From the NCBI RefSeq assembly GCF_000614105.1, contig NZ_BAKH01000016.1, positions 1 through 45,369 on the forward strand: 45,369 bases of DNA, given 5' to 3'. Position 1 is the stretch's first letter, and each line of letters begins with the position of its first letter. Position numbers and translations under genes: made by a program. Below, piece after piece: positions 17,995 through 28,116 of this stretch. Origin of the DNA: Prevotella micans DSM 21469 = JCM 16134. Lineage in GTDB: Bacteria > Bacteroidota > Bacteroidia > Bacteroidales > Bacteroidaceae. The notes beneath the pieces are model-generated. The model worked only from the letters and a program-made list of their open reading frames with translations. It did not search any database and had not been told where the DNA came from.

Positions 17995-19588
17995 ATGATT
18001 CATAAATCAGATTTTCTTGTTATAGGTGGTGGCATTGCCGGAATGAGCTATGCTCTTCGCATAGCAAATGGTGGTAAAGGGAAAGTCGTGCTGGTTTGCA
18101 AGACAACTCTTGATGAAGCTAACACAACAAAGGCGCAGGGAGGTATAGCTTCAGTTACTAACTTGTCGGTAGACAACTTCGAGAAGCACATAGCCGATAC
18201 TATAGTGGCTGGCGACTTTATTTCTAATCATCAGGCGGTGGAACATGTTGTTCGAAATGCTCCAAAAGCATCAGTGACCTTGTGGAATGGGGCGTAAACT
18301 TTGATAAGAATAACGAGGTACATACGATTTACATCGCGAAGGCGGACATAGTGAGTTTCGCATACTTCATCATGCTGATGACACGGGAGCAGAAATACAG
18401 CGCGGACTTATGGCGGCGGTGTGCAGTAATGAGAATATTACGGTGCTCGAGAATCATTATGCCGTAGAAATTATTACTCAACACCATCTCGGAATTGAAG
18501 TAACGCGTCGTACCCCTGATATAGAATGTTACGGTGCATATATTTTGAATCCTGTCACACAGAAAATAGATACCTACTTAAGCAAGATTACACTTATGGC
18601 AACAGGTGGTTGCGGTGCGGTTTACGGTACAACGTCGAACCCCAGTATAGCTACTGGCGATGGCATCGCAATGGTGTATAGAGCAAAAGGAACGGTTGCT
18701 GATATGGAGTTTGTGCAGTTCCATCCTACGGTGCTCTACAATCCGAAAGAAACTCGTCCGGCTTTTCTGATAACCGAAGCAATGCGTGGATATGGTGGTG
18801 TTCTTCGTCTTCCGAATGGTGATGAGTTTATGCAGAAGTACGATGAAAGACTTTCGCTCGCACCTCGCGATATCGTTGCAAGAGCCATAGACCATGAAAT
18901 GAAGATACACGGACTTGCCCATGTGTGTCTTGATGTGACGCACAAAGATGCTGCCGAAACAAGAAAACACTTTCCACATATCTATGCGAAGTGCCTTAGC
19001 TTGGGAATCGACATAACCAAGGAGTTTATTCCAGTGTGTCCAAGTGCACACTATATGTGTGGTGGCATTAAGGTTGACCTAAATGGCGAGAGTACCATAA
19101 AACGACTGTATGCGGTTGGCGAATGCGCTTGTACAGGATTGCATGGAGGAAATCGCTTGGCAAGCAACTCGCTTGTCGAGGCTGTTGTTTATGCTAAATC
19201 GGCTGCAGAGCATTCTATTAGTGTTATCGACAACTATAAGTTGAACGCTAACATACCCGAATGGGTCGACACCGGAACACTTACCTATGAAGAACGGGTG
19301 CTGATAACACAGAGTGTTAAGGAAGTGGGTGAAGTAATGAGCAACTATGTTGGTATTGTGCGGAGTAACTTGCGTTTGAAACGTGCATGGAGCAGGCTTG
19401 ATCTTCTTTATGAAGAAACCGAGAATCTTTTTAAGCAAGTAAAGGCAACGAAAGATATTTGCGAGTTGCGGAATATGATAAACGTTGGTTATCTCATCAC
19501 CCGTCAGGCGATAGAGCGCAAGGAAAGTCGTGGTCTACATTATACAATAGACTATCCGAAGCATGCCAATGACTCGCAGAAAGAATAA
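17995..19588 (+). CDS. nadB: L-aspartate oxidase NadB, two one-base frameshifts
   Basis: NadB oxidises L-aspartate to iminoaspartate, the first step of de novo NAD synthesis. The FAD-binding N-terminus is clear (FLVIGGGIAGMSYALRIA), as are AQGGIASVTN and the later GGIKVDLNGES and GLHGGNRLASNSLVEA. The frame breaks twice. Adding one G at 18284-18285 restores TLWEWGVNFDK, and one G at 18317-18318 restores NEGTYDLHREGGHSEFRIL, the conserved family block with its catalytic His. The repaired protein is 531 residues, the normal length. Without repair the pieces are 17995-18297, 18282-18467 and 18410-19588. The start at 17995 (MIHKSDFLVIGGG) fits the family. nadA follows after 18 nt. Confidence 0.9.
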
Positions 19589-19606
19589 TTGATAAGACAA
19601 TAAGAT

Positions 19607-20599
19607 ATGATAGAGAAAGAATGGATAGAACAGGGTTTTATTGACGAGCCAATATCTGTCAATACGGATGTAAAGGCTGAAATAAAACGTATGTGTAAAG
19701 AGAAGAATGCCGTGATTATGGCGCATTATTACACTTATCCGAAAGTACAAGACTTGGCAGATTTTGTAGGCGACAGTCTTGCCCTAGCACAGAAAGCAGC
19801 TAATACCGACGCTGATATTATAGTGATGTGCGGGGTGCATTTCATGGGTGAAACTAATAAGATACTTTGTCCCGATAAAACTATTCTTGTACCCGATCTA
19901 AATGCATCTTGTTCATTGGCGGAGAGCTGTCCCACTGATTCGTTCGAGCAGTTCATAAAAGACCATTCCGACCACACCGTGATAAGCTATGTGAATACAA
20001 CGGCAGCAACAAAAACGCTCAGTGATATTGTTGTAACAAGTAGTAATGCCTGCCAGATAGTAGAGTCATTTCCTAAAGACACGAAGATTATTTTTGGACC
20101 TGACAAGAATCTTGGAGGTTATATAAATCGTATAACAGGTCGCAATATGCTACTTTGGGACGGTGCTTGCCATGTGCACGAACGCTTTTCCGTTGAAGGT
20201 ATTAAGCAACTTAAACAACAGTACCCTAACGCAAAAGTATTAGCACACCCCGAATGTACGAGTCAGGTAGCCGAACTTGCCGATAAGATAGGTAGTACTG
20301 CCGCCTTGCTAAAGTTCAGTATAAATGACAAAGCGCAAGAGTTTGTCGTAGTTACGGAGGCAGGCATACTACACGAAATGCAGAGGCAGGCACCGCAGAA
20401 AACCTTCATTCCGGCACCATCGATAGAAGAACCGTATGCTTGCAACGAATGCAACCACATGAAACTAATAACAATGCGGAAACTCTACAATTGCATTAAG
20501 TACGAATGGCCTACGATAGAGATTCGCTCGGAAATAGCTGAAAAGGCAGTGCGCCCAATTAATAGGATGCTAGAAATATCAAAGAAACTCGGGTTGTAA
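19607..20599 (+). CDS. nadA: Quinolinate synthase NadA
   Basis: NadA condenses iminoaspartate with dihydroxyacetone phosphate to quinolinate, using an oxygen-sensitive [4Fe-4S] cluster. The 330-residue protein shows the family blocks MAHYYTYPKVQDLADFVGDS, MCGVHFMGETNKIL (cluster Cys), DLNASCSLAESCP, VNTTAATK and, near the C-terminus, ACNECNHMKLITMRKL with another cluster Cys. No disruption is seen. It sits between nadB and nadC with short gaps, so the three enzymes that make nicotinate mononucleotide are expressed together. Confidence 0.96.
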   Translation: MIEKEWIEQGFIDEPISVNTDVKAEIKRMCKEKNAVIMAHYYTYPKVQDLADFVGDSLALAQKAANTDADIIVMCGVHFMGETNKILCPDKTILVPDLNASCSLAESCPTDSFEQFIKDHSDHTVISYVNTTAATKTLSDIVVTSSNACQIVESFPKDTKIIFGPDKNLGGYINRITGRNMLLWDGACHVHERFSVEGIKQLKQQYPNAKVLAHPECTSQVAELADKIGSTAALLKFSINDKAQEFVVVTEAGILHEMQRQAPQKTFIPAPSIEEPYACNECNHMKLITMRKLYNCIKYEWPTIEIRSEIAEKAVRPINRMLEISKKLGL

Positions 20600-20634
20600 C
20601 ACGCCATAATCCTTTCCACATATATTCAAACGAC

Positions 20635-21510
20635 ATGTTAAGAGTAGAAGAATTAAACGACCGATTAATTGACCTCGCCTTTAGCGAAGATATTGGCGAT
20701 GGCGACCATACAACTCTTTGTTGCATACCTTCCGACGCCATAGGCGAAAGCAAATTGATGATAAAACAAGAAGGAATATTCGCCGGAGTAGACATTGCAA
20801 AGCGCGTTTTCCACCGCTTCGATCCCGAGCTCGCGGTAGAAATAAATATCGAAGATGGCGCACACGTAACCCCAGGCGATATAGTTATGAGCGTAAAAGG
20901 GCGCGAACAAAGTCTGCTGCAAACCGAACGCCTAATGCTCAACATTCTTCAGCGTATGAGCGGCATAGCCACCATGACCCACAAATACCAACAAGCACTT
21001 ATCGATGCCGGCACGAAAACGAGAGTTTTAGATACTCGCAAAACCACTCCAGGTATGCGTATGCTCGAAAAAGAGGCTGTGCTTATAGGTGGAGGAATAA
21101 ATCACCGTATCGGACTTTTCGATATGATTCTCTTAAAAGATAACCATATCGACTTCTGTGGAGGTATTCATAATGCTATTTCACATGCAAAAGCCTACTG
21201 CAAAGAAAAAGGTAAAGATTTGAAAATAGAGTGCGAAGTACGCAACTTCAAAGAACTCAACGAAGCATTGGTCGAAGGTTGCGACCGCATAATGTTTGAC
21301 AACTTTACGCCAGAAGACACTCGAAGGGCCGTAAATATTGTTGCAGGCCGCTGCGAAACAGAATCGAGTGGCGGAATAACCTTCGAAAACATGATACCAT
21401 ATGCAAAAGCAGGTGTCGATTTCATTTCCTTTGGCGCACTCACACATAGTGTAAAGGGTCTAGACATGAACTTTAAGGCAGCCGTAAGTGATAAATTGGT
21501 CATGAAATAA
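20635..21510 (+). CDS. nadC: Nicotinate-nucleotide pyrophosphorylase (carboxylating) NadC
   Basis: NadC converts quinolinate and PRPP to nicotinate mononucleotide, with release of CO2 and pyrophosphate. The 291-residue sequence has EDIGDGDHTT near the N-terminus, the PRPP/quinolinate-binding ERLMLNILQRMSGIAT, TRKTTPGMRMLEKEAV, and the barrel motifs IECEVRNFKELNEAL and IMFDNFTPEDTRRAV. It is the last gene of nadBAC, 35 nt after nadA. The 90-bp gap to the convergent rnz gene contains no strong terminator. Confidence 0.96.
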   Translation: MLRVEELNDRLIDLAFSEDIGDGDHTTLCCIPSDAIGESKLMIKQEGIFAGVDIAKRVFHRFDPELAVEINIEDGAHVTPGDIVMSVKGREQSLLQTERLMLNILQRMSGIATMTHKYQQALIDAGTKTRVLDTRKTTPGMRMLEKEAVLIGGGINHRIGLFDMILLKDNHIDFCGGIHNAISHAKAYCKEKGKDLKIECEVRNFKELNEALVEGCDRIMFDNFTPEDTRRAVNIVAGRCETESSGGITFENMIPYAKAGVDFISFGALTHSVKGLDMNFKAAVSDKLVMK

Positions 21511-21599
21511 GCTGGTAATCAATTTATATCAATAAGAACCACGCCACTTCCGAGCGATAGGTTCGAATTGGAGTTGTCTCTATTGGTTTGAAATTATTT

Positions 21600-22514
21600 T
21601 TAGATGTCGAAAGATTTCTCTTCGTCAGCCAGATGGGTATTGGCAAATATTTGGCGAGCTTCGTTTAGAAGAGGTGTTTCGTCGTTGTATCGTGCCGAAT
21701 AATGGCCAAGGATGAGTTTACCTACTTGGGCGTCACGGGCTACGGTGGCAGCTTGGGAAGCAGTGCTGTGAAAATATTGGGCGGCACGGGCAACGTAGTC
21801 ACTGGTATAGGTGCTTTCGTGATATAGGGTATTAATGCCTTTGATGAGTTCGTGAAGTTGGGGCATGTAACGGGTATCGGAGCAGTAAGCGTAGCTGCGA
21901 ACATGATTGGGCGAGGTGGTTAGTTTAGTGTATGGAATTGTCTCGCCTGTTGGTGTATGCCAATCCATTCCATTTTTGATATTGTTTATTTGGCTTAGAG
22001 GAATGTTGTAGAAGTCAATCATTTCGCGACGTATGTGTGGTAGCCCAGGTTTCTCGCGGAATAGAAATCCGGTACATGGAATGCGGTGGTCAAGGGGGAT
22101 GGTTCTGATGGTTAGACTTCGGTCTTCATATATGGTTAGGCTTTGGGTGGTGTCAATGGGGTGGAATATTACTTCGAACTCGAGTCCTTTGCAGAAGAAG
22201 TCGATTCCGCTTTTGAGCATCGGACCGAGTTCGGAGGGGGCGTAGATGTGTAGGGGAGCTGTTCGGCCAGTCATTCCAAATGTTGAAATCATTCCGGGAA
22301 GACCGAAACAGTGGTCGCCGTGGAGGTGAGAAATAAAGACGGCAATGATTTTATGGAAGTGTATTCGGCTACGCCGTAGTTGTATTTGAGTTCCTTCGCC
22401 ACAGTCGACCATGAACATCTTGCCCCTGATTTCAACTACTTGGCTAGAAGCCGAGTGGTGGAGTGTGGGCAAGGCACTCCCGCAGCCGATGATGTGGACT
22501 TTGAATGGTTCCAA
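21600..22514 (-). CDS. rnz: Ribonuclease Z (tRNA 3' endonuclease)
   Basis: RNase Z cuts the 3' trailer from tRNA precursors. This 304-residue metallo-beta-lactamase protein has the zinc motif SHLHGDHCFGLPG (about residues 62-74) and the family N-terminus IIGCGSALPT followed by MVDCGEGTQIQLRR. Later ligand residues lie in YCSDTRY, YHESTYTSD and ILGHYSARY. Its length matches bacterial short-form RNase Z. It starts 10 nt after the small lipoprotein gene and is the last gene of the mazG-lipoprotein-rnz set. Confidence 0.94.
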   Translation of the reverse strand: MEPFKVHIIGCGSALPTLHHSASSQVVEIRGKMFMVDCGEGTQIQLRRSRIHFHKIIAVFISHLHGDHCFGLPGMISTFGMTGRTAPLHIYAPSELGPMLKSGIDFFCKGLEFEVIFHPIDTTQSLTIYEDRSLTIRTIPLDHRIPCTGFLFREKPGLPHIRREMIDFYNIPLSQINNIKNGMDWHTPTGETIPYTKLTTSPNHVRSYAYCSDTRYMPQLHELIKGINTLYHESTYTSDYVARAAQYFHSTASQAATVARDAQVGKLILGHYSARYNDETPLLNEARQIFANTHLADEEKSFDI

Positions 22515-22524
22515 GGAGTGGAGG

Positions 22525-23091
22525 TTATTTTCTTTTCCGTGTAAAGTTGAAGATTCCTTCTTTGTTCTCTAAGCTCAATGTTTCGGCGTCGAGTTCGTAA
22601 ACGTCGAAGGTATCTTTCGAGAGAATGAGTTGCCCATTGTAGATTTTCCATGATGTCCATGGATTCTTTTCGCTGTCGAGGTTTGAGATTATTACTCCAC
22701 CGTCTTTAATTTCGAAGTTCCGGTCGAGGCTTGTCCATGTTCCCATGAGCGATGTTAGATTAATGGCTTTTCTGATGAAGAGGTCGCCATACTGTTTGTA
22801 GCCTATGGTAGCGAATCTGTCGCCTACGAGTTTCCCGCCTTTAACGACTTCGGCTGTATCGTCAGGGTTTTCGAGGAATTCGAGCGTATCGCCGTTATCG
22901 GTTACGAGGATGAGCGAGTTCATTCCGCCGTCAGCCATTGTGCCGTAGATGGTACTGTCAGCTGTGTTAATGGAGTCTAGGTTCTCCATGTTCTTTTCGA
23001 GCATGGGTTTAGCTTTATCGCCTTTGCATCCTGCGGCAATGAGGAATGTCATGGCTAGGATTGCTAGTGTTGAAAGTTGTTTCATATTCAT
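22525..23091 (-). CDS. Lipoprotein with lipocalin-like domain
   Basis: This 188-residue protein begins MNMKQLSTLAILAMTFLIAAGC, a lipoprotein signal with Cys at residue 22. The mature part ends in a lipocalin-like beta-rich region (LMGTWTSLDRNFEIKDGGVI, then the DSEKNPWTSWKIYNGQLIL stretch) seen in many Bacteroidales lipoproteins of unknown function. I set the start at 23091 rather than an in-frame ATG at 23280 because the longer form would overlap mazG and bury the signal peptide. It lies 4 bp after the mazG stop and 10 bp before rnz, so it is cotranscribed. No specific role can be given. Confidence 0.8.
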   Translation of the reverse strand: MNMKQLSTLAILAMTFLIAAGCKGDKAKPMLEKNMENLDSINTADSTIYGTMADGGMNSLILVTDNGDTLEFLENPDDTAEVVKGGKLVGDRFATIGYKQYGDLFIRKAINLTSLMGTWTSLDRNFEIKDGGVIISNLDSEKNPWTSWKIYNGQLILSKDTFDVYELDAETLSLENKEGIFNFTRKRK

Positions 23092-23095
23092 TTGA

Positions 23096-23977
23096 TTAGT
23101 TTTCGTTATTAATTTTCTTTGCTTCGTTCCACAGTTTGTCCATCTCTTCGAGTGTGAGCGATTTGAGTTCACACCCACTTTCGTAAGCTTTCTTCTCAAT
23201 ATAGTTGAATCGTTGGATGAACTTTTGATTGGTAAATTCGAGAGCATTGTCAGGGTTGAGATCGTAGAGTCGGGCAGCATTGATAATGGAGAAGATGAAG
23301 TCGCCCAGTTCCCGCGTGGAGGTTTCTTTATCTCCTTTTTTTAGTTCCGTTTCCAGTTCACTGAGTTCTTCGCGCACTTTGTTCCAAACGTCATCTCGAT
23401 TTTCCCAATCGAAGCCTACGTTGCGGGCTTTTTCTTGGATACGAAATGCTTTTATGAGCGATGGTAGGGATAAGGGAACTCCGGAAAGAACGGTTTTGTT
23501 TCCATCGCGTTCCTTTTGTTTCTGTTGTTCCCAAGTCGATTCTACTTGGGCCGATGTCTCTGGGGCTTGTGAATATTGGATAGATGTTGCAGATTCATCT
23601 TTATAAACCACTTGTCCAGCGGAGTTTATTCTCATCTCATGGTTGGAGAGTTCCCATCCTTGCCAGTCGATAAAGTCGTGGCGAAACATGAGTTTATCTG
23701 ACTGCATATTGCAAACATCTGCAATGTCAAAGTCGCCCGTTTCGCTTCCGATCAGGGAGTAGAGCACGATGTGTTCCATCACATCACCAAGTTCTTTGCA
23801 GATGTTTTTGGAATCGTTTTTGATGAGTGCATCGGTTAATTCGAAGACTTCTTCTACAGTGTGAGGTCGCAAACTTTCATAGGTTTGTTTTCTATCCCAA
23901 GGGCATTCCTTTCGTAGTCGTTCCTGAATGTCTAACAATCTGGAAAAGGCCTTTAATTTTTCTTCTTTTGTGTGCAA
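23096..23977 (-). CDS. mazG: Nucleoside triphosphate pyrophosphohydrolase MazG
   Basis: MazG hydrolyses (d)NTPs to monophosphates and removes aberrant nucleotides. Both tandem MazG domains are present: CPWDRKQTYESLRPHTVEEV with the metal-binding EVFELTDALIKN and ELGDVMEH in the first, and VREELSELETEL followed by ELGDFIFSIINAAR in the second. The protein has 293 residues, longer than most relatives (about 260). The extra length is a polar linker at residues 105-150 (WQGWELSNHEMRINSAG, VYKDESATSIQYSQAPETSA) between the domains. The linker is in frame and shows no sign of a frameshift. A -7 box at 24033 fits its transcription. Confidence 0.93.
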   Translation of the reverse strand: MHTKEEKLKAFSRLLDIQERLRKECPWDRKQTYESLRPHTVEEVFELTDALIKNDSKNICKELGDVMEHIVLYSLIGSETGDFDIADVCNMQSDKLMFRHDFIDWQGWELSNHEMRINSAGQVVYKDESATSIQYSQAPETSAQVESTWEQQKQKERDGNKTVLSGVPLSLPSLIKAFRIQEKARNVGFDWENRDDVWNKVREELSELETELKKGDKETSTRELGDFIFSIINAARLYDLNPDNALEFTNQKFIQRFNYIEKKAYESGCELKSLTLEEMDKLWNEAKKINNEN

Positions 23978-24032
23978 GATGATTGATTTCTAAAAGTGTA
24001 GAGAAGCTCTCATTACCACTATATTACCGGTA

Positions 24033-24040
24033 CAAAGGTA
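24033..24040 (-). promoter_or_regulatory. -7 box for the mazG operon
   Basis: TACCTTTG on the minus strand lies 55 nt before the mazG ATG at 23977. It is about 20 bp from the oppositely oriented valS box, making a compact divergent promoter. Confidence 0.6.
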
Positions 24041-24061
24041 GATTATTTAGCATGGCTTTTG

Positions 24062-24069
24062 TATTTTTG
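24062..24069 (+). promoter_or_regulatory. -7 box for valS
   Basis: TATTTTTG fits TAnnTTTG and lies 43 nt before the valS ATG at 24113. Confidence 0.55.
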
Positions 24070-24112
24070 CATTCGTTTTTAATGTTAATAAAGAATTAAT
24101 AATACACACAGA

Positions 24113-26749
24113 ATGGAGCTTGCAAGTAAATACGACTCGCAGAATGTGGAGTCGAAATGGTATAAATATTGGGAGGAAAACAAATTGTTCAGTTCGAGGC
24201 CCGACGGACGGGAACTATATACGATTGTGATGCCGCCACCCAACGTAACCGGTGTGTTGCACATGGGGCACATGTTGAACAATACTATACAGGACATTCT
24301 GGTGCGTCGCGCTCGTATGGAGGGCAAAAATGCATGTTGGGTTCCGGGAACCGACCATGCCTCGATTGCTACGGAGGCCAAGGTCGTAGCTAAGCTGGCC
24401 GAGCAGGGAATAAAGAAAACCGATATCACTCGTGATGATTTCCTGAAACATGCGTGGAATTGGACGAATGAGCATGGTGGTATCATCTTGAAGCAATTAC
24501 GCCGGTTAGGAGCTTCGTGCGACTGGAATCGTACAGCGTTCACAATGGATGAGGAACGGTCGAATAGTGTCATCAAGGTGTTCTGCGATTTATACGATAA
24601 AGGTTTCATCTATCGCGGTGTGCGCATGGTGAATTGGGACCCGCAGGCACAAACAGCATTGAGCGATGAAGAGGTGATATATAAGGAGGAACATTCAAAG
24701 CTCTATTATCTCAAATATATGGTGGTTGAGGAGCCCGGTCGATATGCTATCGTGGCTACCACGCGTCCGGAGACGATTATGGGCGACACGGCCATGTGTA
24801 TCAACCCTAACGACCCGAAGAATACGTGGCTCAAAGGCAAGCACGTTGTCGTTCCGTTGGTGGGTAGAGAGATTCCTGTCATCGAAGATGAGTATGTGGA
24901 TGTAGAGTTCGGTACCGGATGTCTGAAGGTGACACCTGCGCACGATATCAACGACCATCAGCTCGGATTGAAGCACGGTCTTGCAACCATCGACATTTTC
25001 AACGACAACGGAACAATCTCCGAAGCTGCCGGACTTTACGTCGGCATGGATCGTATGGACGTGCGCAAGCAGATAGCCATAGATCTCGAAGATGCGGGAT
25101 TAATGGAAAAGGTGGAGGATTATGATAACAAGGTTGGATATTCTGAACGTACGCACGTGCCCATCGAGCCGAAACTGTCTACACAATGGTTCCTTAAGAT
25201 GCAGCACTTTGCCGACCTTGCACTGCAGCCGGTGATGGACGATGACATTCGTTTCTATCCGCAGAAATACAAGAATACCTATCACCATTGGCTCGAAAAT
25301 ATCAAAGACTGGTGTATCTCACGACAACTATGGTGGGGACATCGTATTCCGGCTTATTATTTCATTGTCGATGGCAAGCGCGAATATGTGGTTGCACCTT
25401 CTGCCGAAGAGGCTTTGACAAAGGCAAAACAGAAATGCAATGCATTGACTGCTGCCGACCTTCAGCAGGATGAAGATTGTCTTGACACGTGGTTTTCGTC
25501 GTGGCTCTGGCCTATTTCCATCTTTGACGGAATCAACCATCCGGACAACGAGGACATAAAATATTATTATCCCACGAGCGACCTCGTAACTGGCCCCGAT
25601 ATTATTTTCTTCTGGGTGGCACGAATGATTATGGCGGGCTACGAATACAAGGGTAAGATGCCTTTCAAGAATGTGTATTTCACGGGTATTGTGCGTGACA
25701 AGCTCGGCCGCAAGATGTCGAAATCACTTGGCAATTCTCCCGACCCAATAGAATTGATAGATAAATATGGTGCCGACGGTGTACGCATGGGAATGATGCT
25801 CTCCGCACCGGCCGGCAACGATATTCTCTTCGATGAAACGTTGTGCGAACAAGGACGCAATTTCAACAACAAGATTTGGAATGCATTCCGACTCGTGAAG
25901 GGGTGGGAAGTGGCCGATACCGAACAGCCCGAAGCCAGCCGAATCGCTACCCGATGGTTCGAAGCCAAACTTCGCGAAACCAACGAGGTGTTGAACGATC
26001 TATTCTCGAAGTATCGCATCTCAGAGGCCTTGATGGTTGTCTATCGTCTCTTTTGGGACGAGTTCTCCAGCTGGTATCTCGAAATGATTAAGCCTGCTTA
26101 CGGTACGGCTATCGACCGCGTAACTTACAACATTACGATTCGATTCTTCGAGACCTTGCTCAACATGCTTCACCCATTCATGCCTTTTATCACCGAAGAA
26201 TTGTGGCAACATCTTTTCGATCGTAAGGCTGGCGAATCCATCATGTGCGAAAGATTGCAGATCGCTGTTCCTACGGAGGATGACAAGCGGCTAAGCTCCG
26301 ATATTGAACTCGTGAAGCAGATTGTTAGCGGCGTTCGCACTGTTCGCAATCAAAAGAATATCGCCCCCAAAGAGCAACTCGTTCTCCACGCTATCGGACA
26401 GAATCGATTCGCAGCTTACGATGGCATCGTTATAAAGATGGCTAATCTCGCCAGCATAGAAAACGTGAGTGAAAAGGCTGCCGATACTGCGCAATTCATG
26501 GTCGGAACCGACGAATATGCCGTACCCGTTGGCAGCCTCATTGACATTGAGGCCGAAATCAAAAAGCAGGAAGCCCAGCTGGCTCATCTTGAGGGATTCC
26601 TCGCGGGCATCAAAAAGAAACTCGCCAACGAACGTTTCGTAGCCAATGCTCCTGAGGCTGTCGTAGCCCTCGAACGCAAAAAACAAAGCGACTCCGAGGA
26701 GAAGATAACTGCCTTGAAACAATCACTTTCAGAACTTAAAAAGAAATGA
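24113..26749 (+). CDS. valS: Valyl-tRNA synthetase
   Basis: ValS charges tRNA-Val with valine and edits mischarged threonine. The 878-residue class I synthetase shows [14 protein letters not shown] (the HIGH motif, about residues 42-55), the editing-domain block [13 protein letters not shown], the catalytic-core [16 protein letters not shown], and [14 protein letters not shown] with KMSKS near residue 534. A C-terminal coiled coil (about residues 805-878, rich in Glu and Lys) is typical of ValS. There is no frameshift. The stop codon overlaps the start of the next gene by 4 nt (ATGA). Confidence 0.98.
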   Translation: MELASKYDSQNVESKWYKYWEENKLFSSRPDGRELYTIVMPPPNVTGVLHMGHMLNNTIQDILVRRARMEGKNACWVPGTDHASIATEAKVVAKLAEQGIKKTDITRDDFLKHAWNWTNEHGGIILKQLRRLGASCDWNRTAFTMDEERSNSVIKVFCDLYDKGFIYRGVRMVNWDPQAQTALSDEEVIYKEEHSKLYYLKYMVVEEPGRYAIVATTRPETIMGDTAMCINPNDPKNTWLKGKHVVVPLVGREIPVIEDEYVDVEFGTGCLKVTPAHDINDHQLGLKHGLATIDIFNDNGTISEAAGLYVGMDRMDVRKQIAIDLEDAGLMEKVEDYDNKVGYSERTHVPIEPKLSTQWFLKMQHFADLALQPVMDDDIRFYPQKYKNTYHHWLENIKDWCISRQLWWGHRIPAYYFIVDGKREYVVAPSAEEALTKAKQKCNALTAADLQQDEDCLDTWFSSWLWPISIFDGINHPDNEDIKYYYPTSDLVTGPDIIFFWVARMIMAGYEYKGKMPFKNVYFTGIVRDKLGRKMSKSLGNSPDPIELIDKYGADGVRMGMMLSAPAGNDILFDETLCEQGRNFNNKIWNAFRLVKGWEVADTEQPEASRIATRWFEAKLRETNEVLNDLFSKYRISEALMVVYRLFWDEFSSWYLEMIKPAYGTAIDRVTYNITIRFFETLLNMLHPFMPFITEELWQHLFDRKAGESIMCERLQIAVPTEDDKRLSSDIELVKQIVSGVRTVRNQKNIAPKEQLVLHAIGQNRFAAYDGIVIKMANLASIENVSEKAADTAQFMVGTDEYAVPVGSLIDIEAEIKKQEAQLAHLEGFLAGIKKKLANERFVANAPEAVVALERKKQSDSEEKITALKQSLSELKKK

Positions 26750-27930
26750 AAAAACTCCTACAGCTCCTCTTCGGAACATTGCTTTTCGTACTCGCTTCGT
26801 GCAAAACCGACGTGCCGGCACCTTATCCGCTCCCGCAAGCACATGCCGACAAAACCCTGTTTGTTTACATGCCCTGGAGCGCTGCCCGGAATAGTAACTT
26901 CGGGAGTCTATATCAGGCTTTCCAACGTAACATCAGCGACATGAAAACTGCTATCGAAGCAGATGGCGGCTTATATCGTAACCGTCTTATCATCTTCATC
27001 TCTACGTCATCGTCTTCCGCCGTGATGATGGAGATAACTTATAAAAACGGCGTATGCCACGAGGACACCCTAGAGCGATATGCCGCTGCAAACCTCCCGG
27101 AACTCACTACCGCCGGAGGTATAGCCAATGTTCTCGGCACGATGAAATCAAAAGCGCCTGCCAATCAATACGCAATGATAATAGGATGCCACGGCACCGG
27201 ATGGCTCTTTTCAAACGGTGGCAGACGAGTATCCACACGCTATTTTGGCGGCTCGGAACCTTATACCCAAACAAACATTCCAACTCTCGCCGAAGCTATT
27301 AGTAGGGCCGGAATGCATATGCAGTTCATTATGTTCGACGACTGCTACATGTCGAACATCGAAGTGGCCTATGAACTCCGCAACGTCACATCACACCTCA
27401 TCGGATGTGCAAGTGAAGTGATGGCCTACGGAATGCCATACCATAAAATGTGGCGCTATTTGGCCCAGTTGTCGCCCGATTATCAACGTATCGTCAACGA
27501 ATTTCACAACTTCTACTCAACCTACAGCACCCCCTGTGGCAACATCGGTATAACTGATTGCGCTGTGGCCGACGAGATGGCCGGAGTGATGAAACAAATC
27601 AACGCCGCATACACTTTCAACCTTGCCGACACTCTGCAAGTTCAGAAGCTCGATGGTTATCGCAATACCATTTTTTATGATATGGGCGATTATGTCGACA
27701 AACTCTGCGGTGGCACGGCTCTCTATACCGCCTTCCAATCTACGCTGAGTCGACTTGTACCCTATAAATCGACCACTCCAAGTATCTATACTAACTTGGG
27801 CGAAACACCCAGTCGATACATTTCTGTGACACGTTTCAGCGGTATAACCATAAGTGATCCCACCGTCTCTAGTTACGAATCGGCCTTTCTAAACAAAACC
27901 CATACCCAATGGTGGCAGGTCACTCATTGA
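26746..27930 (+). CDS. Clostripain-family (C11) cysteine peptidase lipoprotein
   Basis: The 394-residue protein starts [19 protein letters not shown], a lipoprotein signal with Cys 19, so it is exported and membrane-anchored. The C11 catalytic pair is visible: His in IIGCHGTGW near residue 148 and Cys in FDDCYMSN near residue 199, with the following [10 protein letters not shown] also typical. Peptidases of this family cut after Arg or Lys and often self-process; the substrate here is unknown. The start codon overlaps the valS stop (ATGA), so its translation is probably coupled to valS, an odd partner for an envelope protease. Confidence 0.85.
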   Translation: MKKLLQLLFGTLLFVLASCKTDVPAPYPLPQAHADKTLFVYMPWSAARNSNFGSLYQAFQRNISDMKTAIEADGGLYRNRLIIFISTSSSSAVMMEITYKNGVCHEDTLERYAAANLPELTTAGGIANVLGTMKSKAPANQYAMIIGCHGTGWLFSNGGRRVSTRYFGGSEPYTQTNIPTLAEAISRAGMHMQFIMFDDCYMSNIEVAYELRNVTSHLIGCASEVMAYGMPYHKMWRYLAQLSPDYQRIVNEFHNFYSTYSTPCGNIGITDCAVADEMAGVMKQINAAYTFNLADTLQVQKLDGYRNTIFYDMGDYVDKLCGGTALYTAFQSTLSRLVPYKSTTPSIYTNLGETPSRYISVTRFSGITISDPTVSSYESAFLNKTHTQWWQVTH

Positions 27931-27976
27931 CGAGCTGATTTTTTGTTCCGTATTTTTTGTATATACCTTGCGTCTG

Positions 27977-28058
27977 CCTGCAAACGCAAAACGATTCTGC
28001 ATGAGCTTTGCAGAACTCCTGCAAGTGTAAAACACTTTTGCCTCAACCTTGCAGGCCG
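27977..28058. repeat. 41-bp repeat, two units
   Basis: Two units start at 27977 and 28018 with CCTGCAA followed by a CNNAAAAC-like stretch. Each is framed by the short inverted pair CTGCAA/TTGCAG. They lie between the C11 peptidase and the AT-rich cassette. The period agrees with the other 41-42-bp arrays here, although the sequence is unrelated. Confidence 0.45.
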
Positions 28059-28116
28059 GCCAGCAAACAATATAGAATAACGAATGGTGATTATATATAA
28101 ATGGATTGAAGTAAAT

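Noticed and set aside
17970..18005. 11-codon upstream frame overlapping the nadB start
   Set aside because: It may be chance; there is no attenuator-like structure or repeated regulatory codon to support a leader peptide.
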